A program made the position numbers and the translations under genes. DNA of 64,000 bases from NCBI GenBank assembly GCA_030144725.1, contig JASKMD010000031.1, forward strand, positions 2,265,775 to 2,329,774, in the 5' to 3' direction. A model generated the notes under the pieces. The model did no database searches. It was not told where the DNA came from and was given only the letters and a program-made list of their open reading frames with translations. Below are positions 20,785-31,850 of this stretch, piece after piece (position 1 is the first letter of the stretch; the number at the start of each line of letters is the position of its first letter). The stretch is from Haematococcus lacustris. Lineage: Eukaryota; Chlorophyta; Chlorophyceae; Chlamydomonadales; Haematococcaceae.

Positions 20785-21965
20785 GTTGACTGCTGCCCCT
20801 GCTGCTGCTGCCCCTACTACTGCTACCAATGCCGTTGCCCCTGCTGCTTCTGCCCCTGCTACTGCTACCCCTGCTGCTGCTGATGATGATGCCGCTGCTG
20901 CTGCCCCTGCTGCTGCTGCTGGTGATGATGCCGCTGCTGCTGCCCCTGCTGCTGCCGCCGCCGCCGCTGCCGCTGATGCCGCTGCCACTGCTGCCCCTGC
21001 TGCCCCTGCTGCTGCTAACCCTACTGCCCCTGCCGCCCCTGCCCCTGCTGCCCCTGCTGCTGCTGCCCCTGCTGCTGGTGATGATGCCGCTGCTGATGCC
21101 CCTGCTGCTGCTGCCGCTGCTGCCACTGCTGCCGCTGCCGCTGCTGCCCCTGCTGCCCCTGCTACTGCTGCCCCTGCTACTGCTGCCCCTGCTGCTGCTG
21201 GTGATGATGATGCTGCTGCTGCCCCTGCTGCTGCCGCCGCTGCCGCTGCCGCTGATGACGCTGCCACAGCTGCTGCTGCTGCCCCTGCTGCTGCTGCCCC
21301 TGCCCCTACTGCTCCTGCCGCCCTTGCCCTTGCTGCCCCTGCTGCTCCTGCCCCTGCTGCTGCTGCCCCTGCTGCTGCCTTGTGCTGCCCCTGCTGCTGT
21401 TGCCCCTGCTGCTGCCTTGTGCTGCCCCTGCTGCCCCTGTTGCTGCTGCCCCTGCTGCTTCTGCCCCTGCTGCTGCTGGTGATGATGCCGCTGCTGCCCC
21501 TGCTGCCGCTGCCGCTGCTGCTCCTGCTGCCCCTGCTGCGGCTGCCCCTGCCGCTGATGCCGCTGCTGCCCCTGCTGCTGCTGCTGCTGCTGCTGCCCCT
21601 GCCCCTGCTGCCCCTGCTGCTCCTGCCCCTGCTGCTGCCTACCGCTGCCTACTGCTGCCTTCTGCTGCCGCTGCTGCCCCTGTTGCTGCTGCCCCTGCTG
21701 CTGCTGCCCCTGCTGCTGCTGCCCCTGCTGCTGCCGCCGCCGCCGCTGCCGCTGATGCCGCTGCCGCTGCTGCCGCTGCTGCCACTGCTGCTGCTGCCCC
21801 TGCCCCTACTGCCCCTGCCCCTGCTGCCCCTGCTGCCCCTGCTGCTGCTGCCCCTGCCCCTACTGCCTCTGCCGCCCCTGCCCCTGCCCCTGCTGCTGCT
21901 GCCCCCGCAACTGCTGCCCCTGCTGCTGCTGCCCCTGCTGCTGCTGCCCCTGCTGCTCGCCTGGC
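20785..21965. repeat. GCT/GCC-rich low-complexity tract
   Basis: Imperfect repeats of (CTG)n and CCCCTG with occasional CTGGTGATGATG. Frames stay open on both strands and in several frames, giving Ala/Pro, Leu/Pro or Gly/Ser compositions up to 442 codons. There is no motif, intron or codon bias beyond the repeat itself, so it is called low-complexity DNA, not a gene. Confidence 0.85.
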
Positions 21966-22439
21966 TGCTTTTCGGGGCATTGGGAACGTAAGGGTCCCTC
22001 GCGCTGAAGCGGAGGCTGAGCATGTTTTAGGCAGTGCGCATAGGCAGTGCGCAAAGTTGACGTTGCCACCCACGCCACGGCCAAGCGCCGCATCCGTGAG
22101 CTGCAGCCCAGTCCTGGCCGTGGACTGCGGCTGTCAGTTCAAATTGATGGGCCAACCTGCGTGATGTTATATTTCATTCCGCGCAGTGGCGCCACCACGT
22201 GCCGAGCCATGATCGCAGCTCAAACGTAATTATTCGTCTCAAAAAGGGCTGTCTTCTTGTATGCTTGGTGGCTCCGATTAGAGCAGGCTGTGTGCGCGTT
22301 TGCAGGCCATTCCGAGCACATTTTTCATCTTGCCCCCTTATATTTTTTATATGTAGATAGATTTCACTGATGTTACAGGGAGGTGGGAATGGAGGCAACC
22401 CTCAGCATCGACGGGAAGGCAGTGAGGGAGGAAAGGAAT

Positions 22440-22570
22440 GGGAGTGAGAATGATGGGGGAGTTGGGGGTGGGGGAGGAGGGGGTAGGGGAGGAGGAGGAG
22501 GAGGGGGCGGTGGAGGGGGAGGCGGGGGTGGAAGGGGGTTTGGGGGTGGAGAGGGAGGGGTGGATGTCAG
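22440..22570 (+). repeat. G-rich (GGGGGA/GGAGGA)n tract
   Basis: About 130 bp of strand-biased G/A repeats just upstream of the transposase gene. The surrounding plus-strand frame (from 22389) reads poly-Gly and then a non-repetitive tail (SVFRRNSKGSKDKDALLSN, to 22736) that may be an upstream exon of the transposase gene. Confidence 0.6.
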
Positions 22571-22732
22571 GGCAGCAACACTTGGCGGCGGCTCAGTCTT
22601 TCGCCGCAACAGCAAGGGCAGCAAGGACAAGGACGCACTCCTAAGCAACGACCTTGTGTATCCTGACAGGCCAGATGTCAGAATGCAGGACCTTACCCGG
22701 CACCTGTGTGAGCCAAGCCGTCTGACCAGCAG

Positions 22733-25472
22733 ATGAAAGACGTGCTGGAGCTGTTGGACAACTGCATGGGCAAGGGCAAGACCTTGCTTCCTTCAACTAC
22801 ACATCGGTTCTACGCCTTGATTGGTGCGTTGGGCAGAGATGAGGATCGTGTGCACGTCTGCAACGGCAAGACCTGCCCAGGACATGTATATCCGCACCTG
22901 CCTCCGTGAGTCACATGCACATACTCACCCACACTGGCTTTGTCATGGTTGACCAGAGCAACGCCCACTTGAGGTGTTTGATTGCCACAGGAACCAATGG
23001 AAACATCACTTGAAGGACGTATGCCCTCATCCACAGTGTGGTGAAACCCGTTTTGTGCAAGGTAACAACACAACCACATGCATCCATTGAGCTTGATACC
23101 ACCACCTCCCAGCTCACCGCCACTACTCCCCAGTGCCTTGGAACAGAGAAAGGCAGTGTCATTGTGGCCCATGCCATTATGTGGTGCAGTACTTTTGCCA
23201 TGATAGAGATGGACTCCATTGAGCCACGAAGCTGCATCTTCCTTCACGGCCTTGAGGACAAACTGAGCATCCTCTTGAACAGCGCCGCGGTGAAGAAGTG
23301 GCTGCTGCAGCGCCCAGTGGATTCAGAACCAGGCTCCTTTGATGCAAGTAAGGGAGTATGCATGACAGGTGCATATTGAAGGAGAACAGCAATGCATCAA
23401 TAGCCCATCACCTTGTGATTGCTTATGTTGCATCACACGTAGGCCCTGCCGCCGCCCACATCCGGCAGCATGTAACGGATGCTGTGTGTGATAACCAGTT
23501 CGCTGTGAGGGTCAGCTTGGGGCTGGACTGGGTGAGCATCAACAAGAAGTCAGTGGGGGTGATTGTCATGCAGGTGAGCAACCAACATAGTATGCTTGCA
23601 GTTCCAATCAGTCAGCACTGAACATCCATCGATTGCACCTACATACACAACCACCAGTGCAACACTTAGCCTGACCATGCAGGGTAACACCATGCGTAAC
23701 CTTGCACTCATGCATGCCTTGTGACTTGTTGCATGTGAGCTCCAGTTGGTGGACGTCCCAGATCATGTGCGGGGCAAGGACGACACCTGGGCCATCCTGG
23801 GCGTCATCATCGACAACAAGACTTCAGCTGACTCGCATGTCACCGGCTACATGAAGCCCATCTTCGAGGCTTTCCAGGGAGCGTTGGGAACAGACGTCTC
23901 CAAGCACGTCCACTTGCGCAGTGAAGACCTTGGCGACCGCCCCACAGTGGGGCCCCGGCTGTACCCAATAGTGGTCAGTCTGGTGGCGGACACTCCAGCC
24001 AGGCAAGCAGTACTTAACAAATGGACCCTAACCCTAACCCCATCCCCACGTCCATGCCTAGCACTAGCCCTAGCCCTAGCCCTAGCCCTAGCCCTAGCCC
24101 TAGCCCCAACCCTAACCCAACCCTAACCCGTAACCATACTTCCATGGCATTGAGCATGAGTACCTTTTGCATGCAGGGCTGCTTGGTCTAATGGCATGGG
24201 CCATGGCGCCAATATGAACAGCACGTGGTGTTGGCTGAATACCAAACAGTGTAGCAAGGGTGGTGTCCATCACAGAGGCGCTATGTGGCAGGCCTTACAA
24301 CGTCATCACCAACATGTGGCACCCTGTGGTTGCAGGGCTGCTTGGTCTGGCGGGATGCAAGCGGGCGCCAACATGAACTGCATGTGGTGTTGGCTCAGTA
24401 CCCCAAAGTATGGCAAGGAAGGAGTCCATCCCATGGGCTACGTCGAACCTGTGGACGCACCAACAATCCCCCCAGCAGTCAGACCTCCAACGCCTTTGCC
24501 TGCCGGTGAGGCAGCTCCAGCCAAGGTGCATATGATGGATGCGTGCATGCGCCTTACGGCTGAGGAGTTCAAGCTGCGGGGAGACCTGGTGAAGGCTGCT
24601 CTAGAGCATGGGGGTCAGGAGCATGTGGGCCTGAAGCCGGGCCAGCATGGCTGTAACCGCCCTGCTCTCATCCTGGAGTTCCTTCGGTACGTGGAGGGCA
24701 CGTGGGTCCATGTCGTGCCCATAGCCCACAGCCTGCTTTTTGGGCTGGTGAAAAACCACCTGCTGTGGCTGCTTTCTACCAAGGAGAACAGCCCTTTCGA
24801 CACCCATGAACGCAAGCTCCTTGAGGAGCGCTTCAAGCACATCCGCGTGCCAGTTGACTACGGACGCCAGCCCCATCACAGTGCCACATGCAGGTACGAT
24901 GACAAATTAACAGGGGCAATGGGAGCAACAATGGCACAACTGGGACTAGGACAGCTTAGATGTGTAAGAGAAGGAGTTGCTATGCAATGTATGTAACCTA
25001 TGGCTCAAAGTGAATAAAGGTAGGAGCATAACCACACGAGATGAGGATGCTATGTTTGCATTGCAGTGCCTGGATCATGGACGACTACATGAACTTTCTC
25101 AAGCACAAGTGGGAGTACGTGTTCTTGGACATCATGAAGCGAAGCACAACCAACCGCCGACTACACTTTGAGCTGTGGGAGCACCTGGTCCAAGCTGTGC
25201 TGCACTATCTGACGCCAGGTATGTAGGTTATAGATGTAGCTGAGGTACTGTTGTTACTAGGACCACCATAATGATAACCATCATGGAGTGCTGTGATAAC
25301 ACATTCAAATGCCCCATTTGCCAGGTGCTGACACGCCTGCAACAGTGGAGGCCAACATCCAAAAGGGCTTCCAGAACCTGCTGGACTACGCTAAAAAGCT
25401 GGAGAAGCACAGGGTGGACCTGCATGTCCCGGTCCACATGTTCTCTCCCAACCTCCATATGTGTGTATGCCG
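22733..25472 (+). CDS. tnp2/CACTA-like (Transposase_21-type) transposase, eight exons deduced
   Basis: Exons deduced from open frames, splice sites and matching phases: 22733-22905, 22991-23061, 23207-23347, 23443-23573, 23746-24002, 24177-24893, 25067-25218 and 25325-25472. The product starts MKDVLELLDN, then has Cys motifs VHVCNGKTCPGH and CPHPQCGETRF, as at the N-terminus of tnp2-like transposases. Next come SLGLDWVSINKK, DDTWAILGVIIDNK and SLVADTPAR (exons 4-5), which may hold catalytic acidic residues, a Trp/Cys motif NMNCMWCWLST duplicated within exon 6, and a C-terminal region (WIMDDYMNFL, MFSPNLHMCVC). The intron after 24002 starts with GC and contains CCCTAA/CCCTAG repeats. ATG 22733 follows a possible acceptor, so an upstream exon may exist. 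The CACTA assignment rests on motif memory. Confidence 0.55.
24027..24130. repeat. Degenerate telomere-like repeats inside a transposase intron
   Basis: CCCTAA units at both ends surround about seven CCCTAG units. The duplicate at 31251-31350 has fewer CCCTAG units, so the tract length varies between copies. It lies inside the GC-AG intron 24003-24176. Confidence 0.85.
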
Positions 25473-25876
25473 GTGAGTGAGCAGTCACTCGTAGGAATTA
25501 GCCCCCTTGCCCCTTGTCCCCTCCACCCCCCTCAGCCTGTGAGATCTTGCCGCACTGGTTATAAAGCTTTAAGCCCTCCCCTCCTGCAACTCCTGCCGCC
25601 ACTGTCCCCTGTCAACCCTGCCCTCCCTCAGGCCACCCCTGCCCCACCGCACTCCTCAGCCCCTGCTGACCTGCCAACCAAGCCACCATGGCCACTAGGG
25701 GCTGGGCACATCAACCCAATACGTAGTCTGCACCTAATGCCACACCAACCTGCACCAACACATTACAACGTTCCAATGTCACGCTTGGGGGCCCTGCTGT
25801 GCCTCATGCCACCTGCAGGTTTCATGACTACGCTAACAAACCTGCTCCGTAAGGACTTTGGACTGAAGTTCTGCAG

Positions 25877-27751
25877 CATTGAGCCCTCGGAGGAGCCGTA
25901 CCGGCTTCCCAACTGCAGCTTCCCAGCCTTTGAAGTCACCGTCACAGCCAGCAGCCGAGACCCCAACCACAAGGCTGCCATGCTAGGGCTGCTGGGGGAA
26001 ACCATTACTGCAGAGGGCAAGCTGGCAGCTGTTCCCTGCGTGCAGCAGGAGGGCAAAGGCTACACGCTAGTGACCCGCCGGCCACTCCTGACCTGCACCC
26101 CTCCTACCCTACCCCAGGTGGCCATCTCTGTGCAGTATGAGGCCAATTTTGTAGCCGGCTCCCCCACAGGGCAAGCAGTAGCAAGCTGGGGGCCAAGGGG
26201 CAGGTTGCCACCCGCTTCACTGGGGCTGTCCAGTACGCAGTGACCAAGGCCAGGACCAGCCCCAGCAGAGCCCACCTTACCAGCACAGCCTTCATCCTGT
26301 GCAGCGCCGTAGCCACAGCCCAAGAGGAGGGCAACTACCTCAAGGTGCAGTTTACCTCGCCTTGCATAGCCTCAGCAGTGGAGCAGGCAGGCCCCATCAC
26401 CATCCAGGCCACAGATTCTGTGCTCATGAAGTGGACGCCCGCAGCCAGTAGCCAGGCTCAAGGCTTGAACACCCGCACATGCCTTGAGCTGGGGGTCAGC
26501 CCGGCCAGCATCAACAGTAGCAGCCTGGACAGCCAGGGGGGACTGGCCGCCACAGTGCAGCGGCTGGGCAGTGCCATCAGCAACCCCTTCCTTCTGAAAA
26601 GATTCAGCAACCAAGGGACGCCGCAAACCATTGATGTCAAGAAAGTCACAGCGGAGGGCGACAGCGGGGTGGCCCACTTCGTGGGCTTCTACACCCGCAC
26701 GGGCCCAGTCTCGCTGCTGAGCGGTGCGACACAGCTTGCCTCCTTCAGGCGGGACAGCAAGCGAGTGCCTCTGTGCCTGATTCCTGCTAATGTGGGCATG
26801 TCGGCTGCCCTTATCTGTACGGTGGCAGGCATGGCGCGCTCCCATCGCACCATCCTCAAGGACAGCACGGGCCGGCCCATCACCGCAGCCATGCATCCCA
26901 GCAGCTTCTGCGGAGGGGGACAGGTGGTGGGCCACCCGTGCACGATGGGTTCTCTCCAAGCCACCGGTCAGAGCCTGACAGCCGCCAGCACCACGCTAGC
27001 TGCCGCACACCTGCTACTAGGAGACAGCGGCAAGGACCGTCACCATCACCAGCATTCATACCAAGCTGGAGGGGGCGTTCCACCAGTTTCGGGACGCCGG
27101 CAAGCTGGCTCAAAACACCCTGTCTGAGGCGCAGGAGACGTCCCTCGCTAAGATCTTTGAAGCCTGCCAGCCTCTGCTTACAGCCATTGCCGCCTACACG
27201 CAAGCTGAGGACAGTGAGGACAAGGCCACACACCGTGGCAGCATGCGCACAACAGTAGACACCATCTATGCGCACATGAAGGAGGCCCCAGCGGCCCCTC
27301 GCCGCCCCTTCCCCGCTGCCCATCAGCAGAAGGGGAACAAGCAGCGCCCCCAGCAGCCGCGCCCAGTGGACAAGGCAGCTGCAGCTGCTGCCATTGCCCC
27401 GGCCGAGTCACAGGTGAGCAAAGCAACACAACCCACCCCAAGTTACAGCCTGCCCAAATACGTTTGCTACCGATGCATCCCAACAGACGCAGCCAGCCCA
27501 CCAAAACCTGCATGCTTACACATCAACCGACCCCACACTCAACAAAAACAACCCCCTCACCATGTCAACACCCACATGTGCCCCACCTACCCTTGGTGCT
27601 GCAGGGCCCCTCCCCCTCGTCCAAGCGGGAGCCCATGCGCCAAGCCTCAGCCCGGAGCCCCACCCACGGGGCCTCCACATCACGTGCCCTGGCTGCGGAC
27701 ATGGAGGCTGCCGCAAGCGACGCAGCTAAGGCCATGGCCACGACCGAGTAA
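25877..27751 (+). pseudogene. Uncharacterised gene continuing from the transposase; frames broken
   Basis: Long plus-strand frames continue the locus: 25877-26175 (IEPSEEPYRLPNCSFPAFEV...), 26180-27015 (SKLGAKGQVATRFTG through TTLAAAHLLLGDSG), then about 27015-27414 (TVTITSIHTKLEGAFHQF..., KIFEACQPLLTAIAAYTQAE), splicing at CAG|GTGAGC to 27606-27751, which ends in TAA. Exon 25877 can join the transposase in phase 2 (acceptor TTCTGCAG). Frame changes near 26175 and 27015 have no evident intron, so this part may be decayed or contain sequence errors. A paralogous stretch (CQPLVKAMLEV..., then a similar last exon) lies at 49179-49890 inside the Dualen insertion. No function is recognised. Confidence 0.45.
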
Positions 27752-27884
27752 ACGCAGCCAGGTACACTATCTCAGGGAACAGGTTGCGCAACACGGACAG
27801 CACGCCACTGCATGCCCACACACAATCAACCTCACCATTGTCCACCCTCCCTCGCATACTTACCCTCTCTCCAGGCCCACCTCC

Positions 27885-28435
27885 TGCAGCACCACTGCCG
27901 CCCCACCAGCCGCCCCAATTGCTGCCCCAACTGCTGCCCCACCTCCCGCCTTACCCGCTGCCCCATGTGATGCACCACCCCCTACACCGCTCCCCACCCT
28001 ACCTGATGCCCAACCTGCCGCCTCACCTGTCCCACCACCTGCAGCCCCACATACAGCCCCACATACAGCCCCACATACAACCCCACCCACAGCCCCACCT
28101 CCAGCCCCACTTACAGCCCCACCTACAGCCCCACCTGCAGCCCCACCTGCTGCCCCACCTGCAGCCCCAACTGCCACCCCACCTGCTGCCCCACCGGGCA
28201 ACCCACCTGCTGGCCCACCGGGCACCCCACCCAATGCTCCGCCTGCTGCCCCACCTACTACCCCACATGTTGCCCCACATGTTGCCCCACACACTGCCCC
28301 ACACACTGCCCCACCTGCTGCCCCACCTGCCGCCCCACAAGCTGATCCACTAGTTGCCCCACCCACTGCCCCACCTGCCGCCCCACTTGCCGCCCCACCA
28401 GCCACACCACGTGGTGCCCCACCTGATACCCAACC
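27885..28435. repeat. (GCCCCACCTGCYG)n minisatellite
   Basis: Tandem 12-15-bp units of the GCCCCACCTGC type, reading Pro/Ala-rich on one strand and Gly/Ala-rich on the other. After it, at 28463, an exon-like segment (AG|GAGGTAGGAGATCC, reading DPLEKEWDRV) resembles one at 50640-50730 (DPLGKQLRACELDRL) that also follows such an array, so array and exon form a paralogous block. Confidence 0.8.
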
Positions 28436-28559
28436 CCTGATGATGTACACCGTCCCATCGTGCAGGAGGTAGGAGATCCTCATGGAAGAGACCCGCTGGA
28501 GAAGGAATGGGATAGAGTGTATGCAATGTCTTGCGCACCCAAGTTGCACTGAGCATCAC

Positions 28560-29097
28560 CTGAGGCCTTGGGACAATCATCAGCATCATCTGGGGCTGGC
28601 GGTGAGGCACCTCCACGCGGTGGCCCTGGTAACAATCCGCGTTGACTTCGGTCGCACGGATTGGCTAAGCTACCTCACCACCGCACCTAGCGGTATATAA
28701 ATTGGGATGCAACGGGACAGCCTTCCCAGGCTTGAACGGGCACCGCTTTGTCCAGCGGAATACAAATGAGGTCCGGGTGCCGCACACGACCGCTGCGGGT
28801 CATCGAGCTGTTGTGGAGTTGCTGGCGTCGTCAAGGAGGGAGCAGAGCTACCTCAACGCATGACGTTGGCTGACAGCTGAAGTTTGGACTTATGGAGCCT
28901 GAACTTAAGCTTCTAGTGCGACATCAGGCGGACAAGGCTGGAACTGCTCTCGTCAACGAGGAGAAGAGATAGGTCCAGCTGCCGAGTGCACTGGTCTTTG
29001 CTCCGCTCATGCCTCTTTGTTTGCCTTGGGTGCTAGCTGTGGTCTGTGGCTACAGCTAGGGCAGCTTGGTGGGGACATGTCCAGCCTGTGTCCAACG
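28560..29097. other. Stretch with no supported gene
   Basis: No frame or motif is convincing. A TATA-like TATATAAAT occurs at about 28694-28702, but no coding start or promoter context follows that would justify calling a promoter. Confidence 0.4.
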
Positions 29098-29834
29098 TTT
29101 GGAGGTGGGAGCAGGCCGCGCCACAGGCGGAAGCTCCTCCCTTAATGCACGCCGGTTTGTACCGGAGTAGTTTTCTTTCTTTCTTTTCTTCCATCGGCAT
29201 CTGACTAGAGCAGGAGTTTTACATAGCAAGGGAGGGAGGTCGGAGTTACGTTGGCCTGTACACCCCACTGCCCTTGACGCCATGTCACAGACCTTAGTGG
29301 TAGCCCGTGTAACTAGATTGCATTTGAGCAGACAACAATTGCACAGAGAGGTGACCGCCTACTACACCCCCCACCACACCTCAACCCACATGGGTAGAAT
29401 CATCAACCAACAGACCAATCTAATAACCCAACTCCTTCTCATTACAACTGCCACCTACATCCTCAGCAAAGGCTTCCAACGCCGCCACAAACCCACAGCT
29501 ATAGAATCCAAGCAATGCCTTAGACGGCACAGGAAGCGACTAGGCTCCTATAGATCCAATGTACGAGCTATCGGGTACAATCTACCGACGGGCATAGATG
29601 GCACCCTTTCCGTTTCTAGCTCACTATGCAAGCTTGCCAACCGATTTCACCTCTCCATACATGGTACCAAGAACGGCCGCCCATACACAGTCTACCAATT
29701 CAACAGCACCCTCCATGTCTACTGTTGCTACCAAACAACCTCAGGAGAAAATAACTGGCCCCCGTCCACCTTCAACCCCATAGCTGCCACAAGAGCTGTC
29801 TACGTGGCCTGGCTATTACTAGCCGCTGGGGACG
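29098..29834 (+). mobile_element. Dualen fragments in head-to-tail order: a 3' end followed by a 5' end
   Basis: 29098-29192 is the Dualen 3' UTR (GGAGC/GCTCC and CCGGT/ACCGG stems) ending in a TTTC-rich tail. Directly after it, 29193-29281 resembles the 5' leader at about 50760-50867, and 29282-29834 is the first coding domain. Similarity stops at GCTGGGGACG, in the codons for the GD of the 2A motif, where a CACTCG terminus (29835) starts. LINE copies are normally 5'-truncated, so a 5' end without the rest, behind a 3' end, is unusual. Confidence 0.75.
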
Positions 29835-29893
29835 CACTCGTAGAAACTAGCACACGCGAAGTTCAATATTTTGACATGAAACTTGGCACATAG
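29282..29893 (+). pseudogene. Dualen pre-2A N-terminal domain, truncated copy
   Basis: The frame starts at ATG 29282 and aligns with 50868-51419 of the full Dualen copy (for example THMGRIINQQTNLITQLLL against THMGSVIDHQNRVIAQLLL, and YTVYQFNSTLHVY against YTVYQYNSTLHVY). It is Arg/Lys/His-rich with a hydrophobic end VYVAWLLLAAGD. The last 20 residues, after GD, are unrelated, so the 2A motif is lost. That the copies diverge yet keep the domain suggests selection in the parent elements. Confidence 0.7.
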
Positions 29894-30302
29894 CATTTTT
29901 ACAACATTGTAAGAGTTATGGTGAAAACCTAAAATCGAGGAAAAATCGGGCTGAGGAGATACAGAGTTGTCAGTACTGACAGACCCCCAAGTCAGTGCTG
30001 ACTGACCCACTTTCAGTGCTGACTGACCCGTTTCAGTGCTGATAAGTTAAATTTCAGTGCTGACTGATTAACATTCAGTGCTGACGGACCCACTTTCAGT
30101 GCTGACTGATCCATTATCAGTGCTGACTGATTGATTATCAGTGCTGACTGATTGATTATCAGTGCTGACTGACCAACATTTAGTGCTGATTGACCCACTT
30201 TCAGTGCTGACTGATCCATTGTCAGTGCTGACTGATTAATTATCAGTGCTGACTGATTAATTATCAGTGCTGACTGACCCACTTCCAGTGCTGACTGACA
30301 TG
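29835..30302 (+). repeat. CACTCG terminus followed by TCAGTGCTGACTGA array
   Basis: CACTCGTAGAAACTAGC begins exactly where the Dualen similarity ends. From about 29969 to 30300 the motif TCAGTGCTGACTGA recurs at spacings near 27-30 bp, separated by CCCACT, TTGATTA or TTAATTA. A CACT-type end followed by a short-motif array resembles a transposon terminus with subterminal repeats. The transposase duplicate starts right after it at 30303. Confidence 0.65.
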
Positions 30303-31535
30303 CATGCATCCATTGAGCTTGATACCACCACCTCCCAGCTCACCGCCACTACTCCCCAGTGCCTTGGAACAGAGAAAGGCAGTGTCATTGTGGCCCATGC
30401 CATTATGTGGTGCTGTACTTTTGCCATGATAGAGATGGACTCCATTGAGCCACGAAGCTGCATCTTCCTTCACGGCCTTGAGGACAAACTGAGCATCCTC
30501 TTGAACAGCGCCGCGGTGAAGAAGTGGCTGCTGCAGCGCCCAGTGGATTCAGAACCAGGCTCCTTTGATGCAAGTAAGGGAGTATGCATGACAGGTGCAT
30601 ATTGAAGGAGAACAGCAATGCATCAATAGCCCATCACCTTGTGATTGCTTATGTTGCATCACACGTAGGCCCTGCCGCCGCCCACATCCGGCAGCATGTA
30701 ACGGATGCTGTGTGTGATAACCAGTTCGCTGTGAGGGTCAGCTTGGGGCTGGACTGGGTGAGCATCAACAAGAAGTCAGTGGGGGTGATTGTCATGCAGG
30801 TGAGCAACCAACATAGTATGCTTGCAGTTCCAATCAGTCAGCACTGAACATCCATCGATTGCACCTACATACACAACCACCAGTGCAACACTTAGCCTGA
30901 CCATGCAGGGTAACACCATGCGTAACCTTGCACTCATGCATGCCTTGTGACTTGTTGCATGTGAGCTCCAGTTGGTGGACGTCCCAGATCATGTGCGGGG
31001 CAAGGACGACACCTGGGCCATCCTGGGCGTCATCATCGACAACAAGACTTCAGCTGACTCGCATGTCACCGGCTACATGAAGCCCATCTTCGAGGCTTTC
31101 CAGGGAGCGTTGGGAACAGACGTCTCCAAGCACGTCCACTTGCGCAGTGAAGACCTTGGCGACCGCCCCACAGTGGGGCCCCGGCTGTACCCAATAGTGG
31201 TCAGTCTGGTGGCGGACACTCCAGCCAGGCAAGCAGTACTTAACAAATGGACCCTAACCCTAACCCCATCCCCACGTCCATGCCTAGCCCTAGCCCTAGC
31301 CCTAGCCCTAGCCCTAGCCCTAGCCCCAACCCTAACCCAACCCTAACCCGTAACCATACTTCCATGGCATTGAGCATGAGTACCTTTTGCATGCAGGGCT
31401 GCTTGGTCTAATGGCATGGGCCATGGCGCCAATATGAACAGCACGTGGTGTTGGCTGAATACCAAACAGTGTAGCAAGGGTGGTGTCCATCACAGAGGCG
31501 CTATGTGGCAGGCCTTACAACGTCATCACCAACAT
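30303..31535 (+). pseudogene. Truncated duplicate of the transposase gene (exons 3-5, start of exon 6)
   Basis: Almost identical to 23077-24315: the same exons, introns and splice sites, differing in the length of the CCCTAG tract and a few bases. It begins in an intron and ends at AACAT, inside exon 6, where the CACTCG repeat at 31536 starts. Introns are retained, so this is a DNA-level duplication. It cannot make a full transposase. Confidence 0.85.
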
Positions 31536-31850
31536 CACTCGTGCAAATTAAGGCCTGGCTGGCTTGAAAAACCTGAGAGTTGAGGTCTGAAAGTTGGTAT
31601 GTGGGCTGCTGTGACCTAGGGGATGACAAGACTCTCTTGGGCCAGAGTGTAATTCTCACTCGGTGTCGAGTTGTTGGGCCAGGTGTGAGGCTGAGACCCT
31701 GATTTTGGCTAAGGGAGTTGGCACCGTGTGACCAAAGTGACTTTTCATGAAATGTGAGTATGAGAGGTTGTAAAGGGTGGTTACAGCTGCCCAACCTAGT
31801 AGGTGGCATGCAAAAAGTCCCAGTCAGTGATGAGCTATGGCCCGTGTCCT
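31536..31850 (+). repeat. CACTCG terminal repeat unit, copy a (about 315 bp)
   Basis: Starts CACTCGTGCAAATTAAGGCC and runs to CCCGTGTCCT before the palindromic array. Close copies occur at 37986-38300 (same orientation) and, inverted, at about 35732-36046; the three look some 95% alike by eye. All lead directly into AGGACCCTG palindromes. No open frame is conserved. Probably the terminal region of a DNA transposon. Confidence 0.8.

Noticed and set aside
20663..21991. 442-codon Ala/Pro-rich open frame and other long frames nearby
   Set aside because: Frames are open on both strands and in several phases because of the CTG/CCCCTG repeat. There is no motif, exon signal or non-repetitive core.
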